The notes below the pieces were generated by a model that worked only from the letters and a program-made list of their open reading frames with translations, was not told the origin of the DNA and made no database searches. Positions 1 through 8,196 of a stretch of DNA of 64,000 nucleotides are shown here, one piece after another. The stretch covers positions 3,191,001-3,255,000 of the forward strand of contig NZ_CP081155.1 in assembly GCF_025141175.1 (NCBI RefSeq), read 5' to 3'. Position 1 is the first letter of the stretch. Each line of letters begins with the position of its first letter. Origin of the DNA: Jannaschia sp. M317 (lineage in GTDB: Bacteria; Pseudomonadota; Alphaproteobacteria; Rhodobacterales; Rhodobacteraceae). The translations under genes were made by a program, and so were the position numbers.

Positions 1-467
1 TTCTGTTGCGCGACCATGTTCCGCAGGCGACCATCCAGGCAGAATTCGGCCTGTCCGCCGGGCGCATGCTGCGGCTTGGGCTTGCCTTGGAAAGGCTGGG
101 CCTGGCCGAAGTCGCAACGGATGGTATGGTTCGCCTGCGCCTGCGCCATCCGATCCGGTTTCGCAGGCGCGGGCCGTTGCATGCCATGCTGCGCGCGGTG
201 AACCTGCGATTCCTGAGCGAGGTTGTAGATCGCGCGGATGCGCCGGGAACGGCCTTCCTGAGCCTGACCCGTCGAATGGCCCCCGACACCGCGCGGCAGA
301 TCACCGAAGAGTTGGAGGCCCTGCACAAGCGAATCCGCCAGATGGCCCGGCAGGACATGTTGACCCGGCCAGAGGCCGATTTGCGCAGCTACAAGCTGTC
401 GGCAGGCTGGGCGGAGGTCGACTTCATGCACCTGATCACCATCACGGAAGATGGATCGAAGAGGTGA
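1..467 (+). CDS. C-terminal part of a probable DNA-binding regulator
   Basis: The reading frame is open to the left edge, so the gene begins outside the window; the TTG at position 6 is only an in-window codon. The first ~50 visible residues (QAEFGLSAGRMLRLGLALERL, then short basic strands) look like the end of a winged-helix DNA-binding fold. The rest is a helical segment rich in Arg and Glu (TARQITEELEALHKRIRQMA) of the kind seen at the C-terminus of dimeric regulators. The family cannot be named with confidence. The stop lies 10 bases before the convergent tRNA-His. Confidence 0.55.
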   Translation, partial: LLRDHVPQATIQAEFGLSAGRMLRLGLALERLGLAEVATDGMVRLRLRHPIRFRRRGPLHAMLRAVNLRFLSEVVDRADAPGTAFLSLTRRMAPDTARQITEELEALHKRIRQMARQDMLTRPEADLRSYKLSAGWAEVDFMHLITITEDGSKR

Positions 468-476
468 TGAGGGAAA

Positions 477-553
477 TGGTACCAGCGCCCCGGCTCGAAC
501 GGGGGACCTCCTGATCCACAATCAGGCGCTCTAACCTACTGAGCTACGCCGGC
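477..553 (-). tRNA. tRNA-His (GTG)
   Basis: On the minus strand the acceptor 5' arm is GCCGGCG and the 3' arm CGCTGGT, followed by A73 and a genome-encoded CCA (+ strand 477-479). The anticodon stem CCTGA/TCAGG encloses TTGTGGA, giving anticodon GTG. The base before G1 is U, not G, and position 73 is A. This lacks the usual G-1:C73 histidine identity pair and fits the rule known for a clade of alphaproteobacteria with a divergent HisRS. The T arm CCCCG-TTCGAGC-CGGGG is perfect. Confidence 0.96.
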
Positions 554-606
554 ACTGGCGCGGCTTTAGCGAAGCACCCGCCGGGGTGCAAGACCGCGCG
601 CGTCAA

Positions 607-1089
607 TTATAGCATCAACTCCCAGGTCTGTTCCACCGTCGCCTGACCAAAGGCCTCGACCGGGGCTTCGTGGATCAACGCGAACCCGGTCCGTGCATAT
701 AGCCGCCCGGCCGCCCGGTGGCTTTGATGCGTCCACAGCACCAGCCGGGCCGCCCCGGTCGCCCGCGCGTGGTGGATGACCTTGCCCAGCAACTGCTGCG
801 CCAGACCGGTGCCGCGCCGCGCGGGTTCCACCAGAAACATCCGCAGTTTGGCCACCTCCGGCTTGGGCCGCACGCAAAAGATGCAGCCCTGCCGCCGGCC
901 TTTGGCATCGACGGCGATCCAGGCGCGTTCCTGCGGACCCCTGTTGGCGATGAAATCCGACAGGATGGCGGCAACCAGGCCTTCGAACCGGATGTCATAG
1001 CCTTCATCGGCCCAATACAGCTCTCCGTGGCGCTGCATGACCCAACCGGCATCCCCCGGTTCCAGGTCGCGAAAGGTGATCATATCCAT
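607..1089 (-). CDS. GNAT family N-acetyltransferase
   Basis: 160 residues with a complete GNAT fold. Motif A, with the acetyl-CoA pyrophosphate loop, lies at about residues 83-103 (LRMFLVEPARRGTGLAQQLL), followed by the ARLVLWTHQSHRAAGRLYARTGF segment typical of motif B. In this family the enzyme moves an acetyl group from acetyl-CoA to an amine; the substrate is not evident. Some GNAT domains of this type follow a MarR domain, but none is present here. Met3 is an alternative start. It stands alone, convergent with nothing obvious, and divergent from the small gene at 1134. Confidence 0.85.
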   Translation of the reverse strand: MDMITFRDLEPGDAGWVMQRHGELYWADEGYDIRFEGLVAAILSDFIANRGPQERAWIAVDAKGRRQGCIFCVRPKPEVAKLRMFLVEPARRGTGLAQQLLGKVIHHARATGAARLVLWTHQSHRAAGRLYARTGFALIHEAPVEAFGQATVEQTWELML

Positions 1090-1133
1090 GCCTCAGACTT
1101 GCGCGGGACGCGGCCCGCGTCTAGGCAAACCGA

Positions 1134-1334
1134 ATGGGTATCAACGACGAATCCGACATCGAAGCCAACCTGCAGATCGGCCCGACCGACGCAGGGATGG
1201 TCCGCCTGTTCATCGAAGGCACCGGCAACGGGGCGGGAATCGAAATCCCGATGGATTTCGAACCCGATGAGGCGCTGGAAATCGCCGAGGAAATCCGCGC
1301 CGCCGCCGCCATGGCCGCCAAGGTCCGCCGCTGA
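1134..1334 (+). CDS. small conserved acidic protein (DUF6324-like)
   Basis: 66 residues starting MGINDESDIEANLQIGPT, with a central strand-rich part and a C-terminal helix rich in Ala/Glu (EALEIAEEIRAAAAMAAKV). I recall very similar short proteins in Rhodobacterales annotated DUF6324; the function is unknown. No signal peptide or membrane segment is visible. Its TGA stop (1332-1334) overlaps the proposed CTG start of the serine hydrolase (CTGA), which suggests translational coupling of the two genes. Confidence 0.7.
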   Translation: MGINDESDIEANLQIGPTDAGMVRLFIEGTGNGAGIEIPMDFEPDEALEIAEEIRAAAAMAAKVRR

Positions 1335-2182
1335 CCGCCACGCTTGCCGTCGCGGGACTGCGCGGCGGAGACGGGCGTGACTGGCCCTGGTGGAGCGTGA
1401 CGAAACTGGCCATCGCCGCCTGTGCCCTGCGCCTGGCCGCCAAGGGCGTGATGGATCTGGATGCGCCTCTGGACGAGCAAGCCTATTCCCTGCGGGACCT
1501 TTTGGCGCATCGGGCGGGTGTGCCCTGTTATGCCGCCCTGCCCGGCTATCATGCCGCCGTTGCCGATGACCGGTCGCCTTGGTCAGTGGCCGAAGTGCTG
1601 GCGCGAACCGGGGACGGGGTGCCGGTGACGCCGCCGGGCCAGCGCTGGGCCTATTCCAACATCGGCTACCTGCTTGTGCGGCTGCGGTTGCAGGATGCGG
1701 CGGGTGTCGGTCTTTCGACGCTGCTCCGCTCCGAGATCCTCAGCCCTGTGGGTGCCAAGGCTGCTTTCCTGGCCGAGGGACGCTGTCCGCGCCCACATCT
1801 GCCGGGGTTGGCCGGCTATGACTACGGTTGGGTCTATCATGGCTGCCTGATGGGGCCGCCGGGGGACGCGGCGCGGATGGTTGCCGGTATTCTGGACGGC
1901 ACGCTCTTGCCGCCAGATGCTTTGCGCGCGCTGCGCCGACTGACGCCGCTGGGTGGGGCACTGCCGGGACGGCCCTGGCAGACCGCCAACTATGGCCTGG
2001 GCCTGATGGCGGGCGAGGCATCGGGGCTGGGCCCGGTCGAGGGCCATTCCGGCGGCGGACCATTTTCCACCTGCGCGGTTTACCGCGGACCGTCAGGACA
2101 GGTGGCAGCCGCCTTTGCCACGACGCGCAGCGAAGCCGCACCAGAATGGGCCGCCGTGCGCGCGTTGCGACACCTGACCTAG
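1331..2182 (+). CDS. serine hydrolase, beta-lactamase/penicillin-binding family
   Basis: A beta-lactamase-fold serine hydrolase. The catalytic SxxK motif reads S-V-T-K in the stretch WPWWSVTKLAIAACAL, the second motif is YSNIGY, and GHSGGG near the C-terminus fits the third-strand motif. The first GTG (1397) would start just after the catalytic Ser and remove it. No ATG, GTG or TTG exists upstream in this frame back to the stop at 1268-1270, so the likely start is CTG at 1331, seven bases after AAGG and overlapping the previous stop as CTGA. No clear signal peptide is visible, so a cytoplasmic esterase or peptidase role is more likely than cell-wall work. The substrate is unknown. Confidence 0.8.
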   Translation: MTATLAVAGLRGGDGRDWPWWSVTKLAIAACALRLAAKGVMDLDAPLDEQAYSLRDLLAHRAGVPCYAALPGYHAAVADDRSPWSVAEVLARTGDGVPVTPPGQRWAYSNIGYLLVRLRLQDAAGVGLSTLLRSEILSPVGAKAAFLAEGRCPRPHLPGLAGYDYGWVYHGCLMGPPGDAARMVAGILDGTLLPPDALRALRRLTPLGGALPGRPWQTANYGLGLMAGEASGLGPVEGHSGGGPFSTCAVYRGPSGQVAAAFATTRSEAAPEWAAVRALRHLT

Positions 2183-2211
2183 CCATATCCCGTCAGGAAT
2201 GTGATCGCGCC

Positions 2212-2676
2212 TCAGCCAGCCGCGCGCCCCATCGGATCGCGCAGCCCCTGCAACCGGATCGCCGCGCATCGTGCGAATTTAGCAGTCTGCGCCTTGCGCC
2301 GCGCCGCGGCCAACGGCGTGGCCTGCGGCATTCGCACCATCTCTGCCCCGAAGGCATCCGCGATGATCAGCCCCGTCTCAGCCGGCAACACCTCTGCCGG
2401 GAAAGCCGTATCGACCGCCCAGAAAAACCGGTCGGCGAAAGGCAGATAGCCCTGCCACTTCGTGTCCGAGGTGTAATCCGCCCGGCTTGACTTGCACTCC
2501 ACGATCCACAGCTCTCCTTTCGGGCCCAGCGCCATCACATCGACGCGCAGGCCCCGGTCGGGGACGAATTCCTCCAGGCAGGCGAAGTCATGGTCGCGCA
2601 GATGGCGACACACGCCCCGTGCAAGCAGCTGTCCGGGGGCAAGCCCCGGATCGGGCAGAAGATCGGTCATGGTCAT
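2212..2676 (-). CDS. mmcB: MmcB family DNA repair protein
   Basis: 154 residues matching the MmcB (DUF1052) family, named for mitomycin C sensitivity in Caulobacter. A PD-(D/E)xK nuclease-like core is visible: D46 in LRVDVMAL, then E60-x-K62 in LWIVECKSS. The family is thought to act in repair of DNA crosslink damage under SOS control; that is family knowledge and not shown here. The length is normal. It stands alone, convergent with the serine hydrolase and divergent from the 6S-like RNA. Confidence 0.88.
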   Translation of the reverse strand: MTMTDLLPDPGLAPGQLLARGVCRHLRDHDFACLEEFVPDRGLRVDVMALGPKGELWIVECKSSRADYTSDTKWQGYLPFADRFFWAVDTAFPAEVLPAETGLIIADAFGAEMVRMPQATPLAAARRKAQTAKFARCAAIRLQGLRDPMGRAAG

Positions 2677-2730
2677 TCGACGAACATGAACAAATCAGAA
2701 ACATTCGTCCAGTCACTTTCGCGCGGCACC

Positions 2731-2759
2731 TTGTCAGACCCATGGGGGACGACTAGATG
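2731..2759 (+). promoter_or_regulatory. probable sigma-70 promoter of the 6S-like RNA
   Basis: TTGTCA at 2731-2736, a 17-base spacer and TAGATG at 2754-2759 form a near-consensus housekeeping promoter. Its expected start, around 2765-2767, falls at the 5' arm of the long terminal stem of the RNA candidate that follows. Confidence 0.6.
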
Positions 2760-2760
2760 A

Positions 2761-2934
2761 CGCGGTGGCGGTGCTTCTGTGCTTCGCGTCACCAGGGCAT
2801 AATTCCGGTGGCCTTAAGCAACTCCGAGGGAGCTGGCTCTGGCACGATCCTGGTCGTGTTACCTGGCGCCCACCTGTACATACAGGTCCTCGGGAATACA
2901 TGTCCGACGGTTGCCACGGTTCACCGCCACCGCG
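2761..2934 (+). ncRNA. ssrS: 6S RNA candidate
   Basis: A 174-base non-coding element closed by a perfect 13-bp inverted repeat (2761-2773 with 2922-2934, CGCGGTGGCGGTG). Internal pieces such as GGCCTTAAGCAACTCCGAGG, GTGTTACCTGGCGCCCACCTG and CAGGTCCTCGGGA resemble alphaproteobacterial 6S RNAs as I recall them. 6S RNA binds sigma-70 RNA polymerase as a long hairpin with a central bubble. Length, terminal stem and the upstream promoter all fit. A GC-rich hairpin follows at about 2938-2952 but has no clear U run. No protein-coding signal was found here. Confidence 0.72.
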
Positions 2935-3250
2935 CCCGGCCCGGCGTCGGGCCCTCCGAATCTCCCTGAATGGAATGGGGTGGCAAGGCCGAGGCCTTAT
3001 ACGGCCATCAGTCCGGTTGGCGAGATGGCGTCGCCGTTTCGGCCGACACCGGCCCCGAACGCACCCCAGCCAGCCTTCGTCAGCGATTGCCCCCGCACCA
3101 CCGCAGTGGATCGGGCAAACCTACCGGCACCCTGTCACGGCAGATGACAAGCGTTCCGGGACACCGCCTTGCCCCGGAACATCGGACGAACGTGCCACGC
3201 GTCCGCGCAGTACGCAGCCCAGCCTTGAAAGGGGCCGAACCCGGCGTGCG
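2935..3250. other. intergenic, no gene recognised
   Basis: About 310 bases between the 6S-like RNA and the end of the convergent DsbA-like gene. Open frames here have no recognisable motif or ribosome binding site. Apart from the GC-rich hairpin near 2938-2952, nothing is seen. Confidence 0.5.
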
Positions 3251-3844
3251 TCACCCCTTGGTGGCGAGGTAGGCGTCCAGATCGTCCAGGCTGTCCTGGC
3301 CCCAGAACTTCTGCCCGTCCACGATGAAGAAGGGCGCGCCGAAGACGCCTGCCTCGACCGCGTCTTCGGTGTTGCGGGCATAGATTTCAGCCCCTTCCAG
3401 CATGCCACTGGTGACCAGCGACCGCGGGAAGCCGTTCGCCTCAAGCACGTCGCCGATGACGTCGTCCTGGGCGATGTCACGTTCCTCGGCCCAGCAGGCG
3501 CGGGTGATCCCCGCGACCAGTCCGCCCAGATCGCCAGAGCCGTCCTTGGCCGCCGCGATCACGGCGTAGGACGAGGGTGCCGGGTTGGTTGGCCAATGGG
3601 CCGGTTGCAGATTGATCGGCATGCCCAGCTTGTCCGCCGACCGCTGCATGTCGATCAACCGATAGGCCTTGCGGCTTTCGTGGCGGTCCTTGGGCGGCGT
3701 GCCGCCGGTCCGGCCAAAGAGGTCCATGATCGACATCGGCTTGTAGGCGATAGTCGCACCGTGTTTCCGGGCAATCGCCTCCAACCGGGTGCCGGTCAGA
3801 TAGGTAAAGGGCGAAATGGTCGCGAGGTAATAGTCGATCTGCAT
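3251..3844 (-). CDS. DsbA-like 2-hydroxychromene-2-carboxylate isomerase family protein
   Basis: 197 residues from the ATG at 3844, chosen because the protein then starts at the first beta strand ([16 protein letters not shown]); a 35-residue upstream extension has no homology features. This is a thioredoxin/GST-kappa fold with SPFTYL in place of the CxxC of DsbA, which is the mark of the HCCA isomerase branch. The C-terminal [21 protein letters not shown] is the conserved cis-Pro region and end. These enzymes use glutathione in aromatic degradation, but many homologues lack a defined substrate. It has no operon partners. Confidence 0.82.
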   Translation of the reverse strand: MQIDYYLATISPFTYLTGTRLEAIARKHGATIAYKPMSIMDLFGRTGGTPPKDRHESRKAYRLIDMQRSADKLGMPINLQPAHWPTNPAPSSYAVIAAAKDGSGDLGGLVAGITRACWAEERDIAQDDVIGDVLEANGFPRSLVTSGMLEGAEIYARNTEDAVEAGVFGAPFFIVDGQKFWGQDSLDDLDAYLATKG

Positions 3845-4052
3845 GGTGCGGGCCTCCGATTGGGTCAGACAAAGGCCTAGACCGTGCGCAGGGGCGGGGC
3901 AATCGCGCCGGACTGCGATCCGATTGTGCAAGCGTGCCGCAATCTGCACCTCTTGCGGGGATATGCGTTCCCCGCACAGCAGACGGGTGTTAGGCGGACG
4001 CTATTCCTGCCCGGCAGCGATTCGACGGGCGATCCTCTCGAAAGGCGCGCCC

Positions 4053-5087
4053 ATGCCCTCCCCCGATCCCAAGCTCATCTCCGGCAACGCGAACCGACCC
4101 CTGGCCAAGGCCATCGCACGGCGGATGTCGCTCCACCGGGGAATGCGGGTCGGATTGGTCGATGCACGGGTGGAACGGTTCAACGACCAGGAGATTTTCG
4201 TCGAGGTTTTCGAGAACGTGCGCGGCGAGGACATGTTCATCATCCAGCCCACGTCGAACCCGGCCAACGACAACCTGATGGAGCTTCTGATCATCTCGGA
4301 CGCGCTGCGCCGGTCGTCGGCCGCGCGGATCACCGCCGTGATCCCCTATTTCGGGTATGCACGTCAGGACCGCCGGACCAAGGCCCGCACACCCATCAGC
4401 GCCAAGCTGGTCGCCAACCTGATCGCAAATTCCGGGATCGAGCGGGTCCTGACGATGGATCTGCATGCCGCGCAGATCCAGGGGTTCTTCGATATCCCGG
4501 TGGATAACCTCTATGCCAGCCCGATCTTTGCGCTGGATATCATGCACCACTTCAAGGACGAGATGGACGATGTGATGGTCGTCAGCCCGGACGTCGGCGG
4601 AGTCGCCCGTGCCCGCGAACTGGCCCAGCGGATCAGCGCCCCGTTGTCGATCGTGGACAAACGGCGCGAGAAGGCGGGCGAAGTGTCCGAGATGACCGTG
4701 ATCGGCGATGTGACCGGCAAGAAGGTCATCATCGTCGACGATATCTGCGACACCGCCGGAACCCTGTGCAAGGCGGCTGATGTGCTGGTCGACGCGGGCG
4801 CGACCGAGGTTCACGCCTATATCACCCACGGCGTTCTCTCGGGCCCCGCGGTGGAACGGATCACGAATTCGCAACTCAAGAGCCTGGTCATCACCGACTC
4901 GATCAACCAGCCGCAGCCCGTGCTGGATTGCGCGAACATCCGCATCGTGCCGACCGCGCCGATGCTGACCCAGGCGATCCTGAACATCTGGGGCGGCACC
5001 TCTGTGTCGTCGCTGTTCGACACCACCACGCTGGAACCGATCTATGAGCCGCTCTATCCCGGCTTGGCACTGGGCCAGACCGGCTGA
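4053..5087 (+). CDS. prs: ribose-phosphate pyrophosphokinase
   Basis: 344 residues. Makes PRPP from ribose 5-phosphate and ATP for purine, pyrimidine, His and Trp synthesis. Visible are the ATP-binding flexible-loop region [19 protein letters not shown], the divalent-metal histidine in [13 protein letters not shown], and the PRPP-binding loop [12 protein letters not shown]. Start ATG at 4053 follows AAAGG at 4041-4045. Slightly longer than the usual ~315 residues because of a longer N-terminus and C-terminal tail. Monocistronic as far as can be seen. Confidence 0.97.
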   Translation: MPSPDPKLISGNANRPLAKAIARRMSLHRGMRVGLVDARVERFNDQEIFVEVFENVRGEDMFIIQPTSNPANDNLMELLIISDALRRSSAARITAVIPYFGYARQDRRTKARTPISAKLVANLIANSGIERVLTMDLHAAQIQGFFDIPVDNLYASPIFALDIMHHFKDEMDDVMVVSPDVGGVARARELAQRISAPLSIVDKRREKAGEVSEMTVIGDVTGKKVIIVDDICDTAGTLCKAADVLVDAGATEVHAYITHGVLSGPAVERITNSQLKSLVITDSINQPQPVLDCANIRIVPTAPMLTQAILNIWGGTSVSSLFDTTTLEPIYEPLYPGLALGQTG

Positions 5088-5105
5088 GCCGACCCGGCCG
5101 AGGCG

Positions 5106-5348
5106 TCAGTCCCAGACCGACAGCAGCAGGGCGATAGGGGCCAGGAACACGAACCAGATGCAAAACAGCATCGCCCAATAGCCCCCCTGCGCCCAAAGCC
5201 GCGCCTCCAGGTCTTCGGGGTCGCTTTTGGGCATCGTCCCACCGGTACGCCGCGCATGGTCCGCGCCCGCCTCGACGGCGGCGCGGGCGCGCGCCATCTC
5301 TGCCTCCAGGCGGCTGCGGTGAAAGGCGGTGGTGTCCTGTGCAATCAT
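5106..5348 (-). CDS. small single-pass membrane protein
   Basis: 80 residues. A charged Ala/Arg-rich N-terminal half (HRSRLEAEMARARAAVEAGA) is followed by one hydrophobic segment near the C-terminus (WAMLFCIWFVFLAPIALLL) ending in SVWD. No known family recognised. It lies convergent to prs and divergent from the RNA methyltransferase, with a clear SD-like GGGAGACGAG just before the ATG. Confidence 0.6.
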   Translation of the reverse strand: MIAQDTTAFHRSRLEAEMARARAAVEAGADHARRTGGTMPKSDPEDLEARLWAQGGYWAMLFCIWFVFLAPIALLLSVWD

Positions 5349-5447
5349 GCTCGTCTCCCTGTTGTGCAGGGCGAGAGGTGGGGCGCGGCGGCCCCAAGTC
5401 CAACAATTCCGCTATCCGCCCCCGGTCGAAGGCGCTAAGCCGCCGGA

Positions 5448-6554
5448 ATGAGTGATTTCGAGATTTTCCTGATGGCCCCGCCCGGCCTGGAAACCGTGCT
5501 GGCCGAAGAGGTCCGCGCCAAGGGCTTTGCCACCCCCACCGTGGTGCCCGGCGGCGTCACGATCCAGGGCGGCTGGCCCGAGGTGCGGCGCGCCAATCTG
5601 GTGCTGCGCGGGGCCGGGCGGGTGACCGCGCGGATCGGTGAATTCCGGGCCTTTCACCTGGCGCAGCTGGACAAGCGCGCGCGCAAGTTCCCCTGGGGCG
5701 ATGTTCTGCGCCCGGACGTGCCGGTCCGGGTCGAGGTCGCGACCAACCGCAAGTCGAAGATCTATCACGCGGGCGCGGCGCAGGAACGCATCGAACGCGC
5801 CATTTCCGAGGAATTGGGTGCCCCAATCGACCCCAAGGCCGCCGTCACCGTTCGGGCGCGGATCGACGACAACCTGGTGATCCTCAGCATCGACACCTCG
5901 GGCGAACCTTTGCACAAACGCGGCCACAAACAGGCCGTGGGCAAGGCCCCGATGCGCGAAACCATGGCCGCGATGTTCCTGGCCGCCTGCGGCTATACCG
6001 GGCGCGAAACGGTTGTGGATCCGATGTGCGGGTCCGGCACCTTCGTGATCGAGGCCGCCGAGATCGCCGCCGGACTGCACCCCGGCCGTGCCCGCGCCTT
6101 TGCTTTCGAGTTGCTGGCAGGTCACGACGCCGATGCCTGGGCCGCGGAAAAGGACCAGCCCCCCGCCCCCCTGCCCGACCTGCGGTTTTACGGGTCAGAC
6201 CGCGATGCCGGATCCTTTGGGGCCGCCCGCGCGAATGCGGACAGGGCGGGATTGGGCGCGCTGTGCAGTTTCGAAAAGATCCCGGTCAGTGACCTGACCG
6301 CACCCGACGGCCCGCCCGGACTGGTCATCGTCAACCCGCCCTACGGCGGGCGGATCGGCGACAAGAAGCCGCTTTACGGGTTGCACGGCGCACTGGGTCA
6401 GACGTTGAAGACCCGGTTTCAGGGGTGGCGCGTTGGCATCATCACAAGCGAGGCATCGCTGGCCCACGCGACCGGCCTGCCCTTCGCCGACGAAAGCGCC
6501 CCGGTCGCCCACGGCGGTCTGCGCGTGCGCCTGTATCGAACCGATCCGCTTTAA
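5448..6554 (+). CDS. THUMP-domain class I SAM-dependent RNA methyltransferase
   Basis: 368 residues of the RlmL N-terminal-half/YpsC type: an N-terminal ferredoxin-like and THUMP RNA-binding part (about 1-150) and a Rossmann methyltransferase domain. The SAM motif VVDPMCGSGTFVIEAAEIA lies near residue 190 and the catalytic NPPYGGR near 295, typical of N2-guanine methylation. The family modifies 23S rRNA (m2G2445 in E. coli), so this is the likely role. The RlmK half of the fused E. coli enzyme is absent, as is normal outside gammaproteobacteria. Confidence 0.88.
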   Translation: MSDFEIFLMAPPGLETVLAEEVRAKGFATPTVVPGGVTIQGGWPEVRRANLVLRGAGRVTARIGEFRAFHLAQLDKRARKFPWGDVLRPDVPVRVEVATNRKSKIYHAGAAQERIERAISEELGAPIDPKAAVTVRARIDDNLVILSIDTSGEPLHKRGHKQAVGKAPMRETMAAMFLAACGYTGRETVVDPMCGSGTFVIEAAEIAAGLHPGRARAFAFELLAGHDADAWAAEKDQPPAPLPDLRFYGSDRDAGSFGAARANADRAGLGALCSFEKIPVSDLTAPDGPPGLVIVNPPYGGRIGDKKPLYGLHGALGQTLKTRFQGWRVGIITSEASLAHATGLPFADESAPVAHGGLRVRLYRTDPL

Positions 6555-6620
6555 CCTGGCGGCAGGCGGGGCCTTCGTTGCCGGATCCGCGACGCTGTGG
6601 CCGCCGTCGCCAATTCCGCC

Positions 6621-7538
6621 TCAGTCGAGGTCGAGCGCCCGCAGTTTCGCCGCCTGACGCAAGGCCAGCGCGTCCACCTCGGCGCGCGCCGCATCGCTCA
6701 GGCTGGCCCCCGGTTGGCGCAGGGTCGGGTGGGCAATGACCCCCCGGCTGGCCAGCGTGTGCTTGCGGATCGCAAGACCCAGACCCGGCTGCGCCTCGTA
6801 CCGGATCATCGGCATGTAGGCGTCAAAGATATCGCGTGCGCGGCCCTCGTCCGTTGCCACGGCCGCGACCACGCGGGACATCATCTCTGGATAGCCGAAG
6901 CCGGTCATCGCGCCATCGGCACCGCGCAGTATCTCTTCCAGCAGATACAGCCCTCCGTTCCCACACAGGATCGAGATCCGCCGGCCACCCGCCGCCGAGG
7001 CCGCGCGCAGGGCGCTGATCTTTTCCAACCCCGGCCAATCTTCGTGCTTGAGCATCACGCAGGTCGGCACGTCTTCGATGATGCGGACAATGACCTTGGT
7101 CGGGATCTGCACGCCGGTCGCCAGCGGGAAATCCTGCAACACGAACGGCACCGGGCCCAGCGCCGCGCCGACCTGCCGGTAGTAGCCCTCGATCTGGTCG
7201 TCGCTGCGCAGCGATCCCGGTGGCGCGACCATGACGCCCGCCGCCCCCGTTTCCATCGATGCCTCGGACAAGGCGTGCATCGCGGCAAAGCCGGGGGCCG
7301 AGACGCCGACCACCACCGGCACCGAGGCCCGTGCCACCACGCGGCGGACCAAGGCCACGGATTCCTCTGCGGTGAGCTTTCCGGCCTCGCCCATCATACC
7401 AAGGATGGTCAGGCCGGTCGCCCCGGCCTCGATGTAGAAATCGACCATGCGATCGACGCTGTCCCAATCAATTGCCCCATCGGGCAGAAAGGGCGTCACC
7501 GCGATCGTAAAGACGCCTTTGGCGGTTTCATTCAACAT
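6621..7538 (-). CDS. dihydrodipicolinate synthase (DapA) family lyase
   Basis: 305 residues, TIM-barrel Schiff-base aldolase family. The Schiff-base lysine is K164 (VMLKHEDWPG). The DapA catalytic Tyr position reads Q135 (FVLQDFPLATG, where DapA has YNxPxRT), and the GTTGE loop reads GMMGEAG (47-53). It is therefore not a true DapA but a pyruvate-type lyase or hydratase of unknown substrate. It is the last gene of a four-gene minus-strand operon and overlaps the racemase-like gene by 11 bases. The operon context suggests it handles an open-chain product made by the ring-opening enzyme upstream. Confidence 0.85.
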   Translation of the reverse strand: MLNETAKGVFTIAVTPFLPDGAIDWDSVDRMVDFYIEAGATGLTILGMMGEAGKLTAEESVALVRRVVARASVPVVVGVSAPGFAAMHALSEASMETGAAGVMVAPPGSLRSDDQIEGYYRQVGAALGPVPFVLQDFPLATGVQIPTKVIVRIIEDVPTCVMLKHEDWPGLEKISALRAASAAGGRRISILCGNGGLYLLEEILRGADGAMTGFGYPEMMSRVVAAVATDEGRARDIFDAYMPMIRYEAQPGLGLAIRKHTLASRGVIAHPTLRQPGASLSDAARAEVDALALRQAAKLRALDLD

Positions 7539-8196
7539 GACGTTTCCCCCTCAATCCCAATGCGATCTGCCCCAGCGCCATCGCCACCCCGGCCTGACAG
7601 GGTTCCACCACCGGCAGGCCGCATTCCGTTTCCAGATGGGCGCGGTATTGCGCCATCCCCGCGCAGCCCATGATCAGCACATCGGCCCCGTCGTCGTCCC
7701 GAAGGCGCCGCCCGGTGGCAACCATGGCCGCCACGGTCCGGTCCGCATCCGCCAGGTCCGCCACGCCGAGGCCCAGCGCCCGGTCCCCCGCCAACCGGTT
7801 GGTCACCCCCATAGCGCCAAAGGCCCGAAGGTGGCGCGGGATGGACGCAGGCAGGATCGCGATGACGCCGAAACGCTGCCCCAGGGTCAGCGCGGTCATC
7901 ACCGCCGCCTCTTGTATGCCCACAACCGGCTGGTCGGTCTGGTCGCGCAGGGCATGCAGGCCGGGATCGCCGAAACAGGCGATGACATACCCGGTCGCAT
8001 CGGTCTGCGCCGCCGCCAGTCGCAGCATCGGCGCGATGGTCAGATCGGCCTGCTGCTGGCTCTCGATGCCCGGCGGGCCCTCGGGCAGGGTCAGGCACCG
8101 GATCTCCGACCCCCAGGCGCGCAGGGGCGCGACGGCGGCGTCGATGCCCGCCGTCACCCGGTCAGACGCGTTGGGATTGATGACGATCAGGGTCAT
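7528..8196 (-). CDS. Asp/Glu/hydantoin racemase family protein
   Basis: 222 residues from ATG 8196, which overlaps the VOC gene stop as ATGA. Both catalytic cysteines of the two-base racemase family are present: C74 in IACFGDPGL and C178 in IMGCAGMAQY. The N-terminus MTLIVINPNAS is the classic start of the family. Hydantoin racemases invert 5-substituted hydantoins so that a stereospecific hydantoinase can use both forms, which fits the D-hydantoinase-like gene in the same operon. Allantoin racemase is an alternative reading. Confidence 0.87.
   Translation of the reverse strand: MTLIVINPNASDRVTAGIDAAVAPLRAWGSEIRCLTLPEGPPGIESQQQADLTIAPMLRLAAAQTDATGYVIACFGDPGLHALRDQTDQPVVGIQEAAVMTALTLGQRFGVIAILPASIPRHLRAFGAMGVTNRLAGDRALGLGVADLADADRTVAAMVATGRRLRDDDGADVLIMGCAGMAQYRAHLETECGLPVVEPCQAGVAMALGQIALGLRGKRHVE

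Noticed and set aside
2757-2969. 70-residue plus-strand open frame over the 6S-like RNA
   Set aside because: No ribosome site or family signature; the RNA structure and promoter explain the region better.
6621-7538. Lysine-biosynthesis dapA
   Set aside because: The catalytic Tyr and the GTTGE loop are replaced, and the gene lies in a hydantoinase operon.
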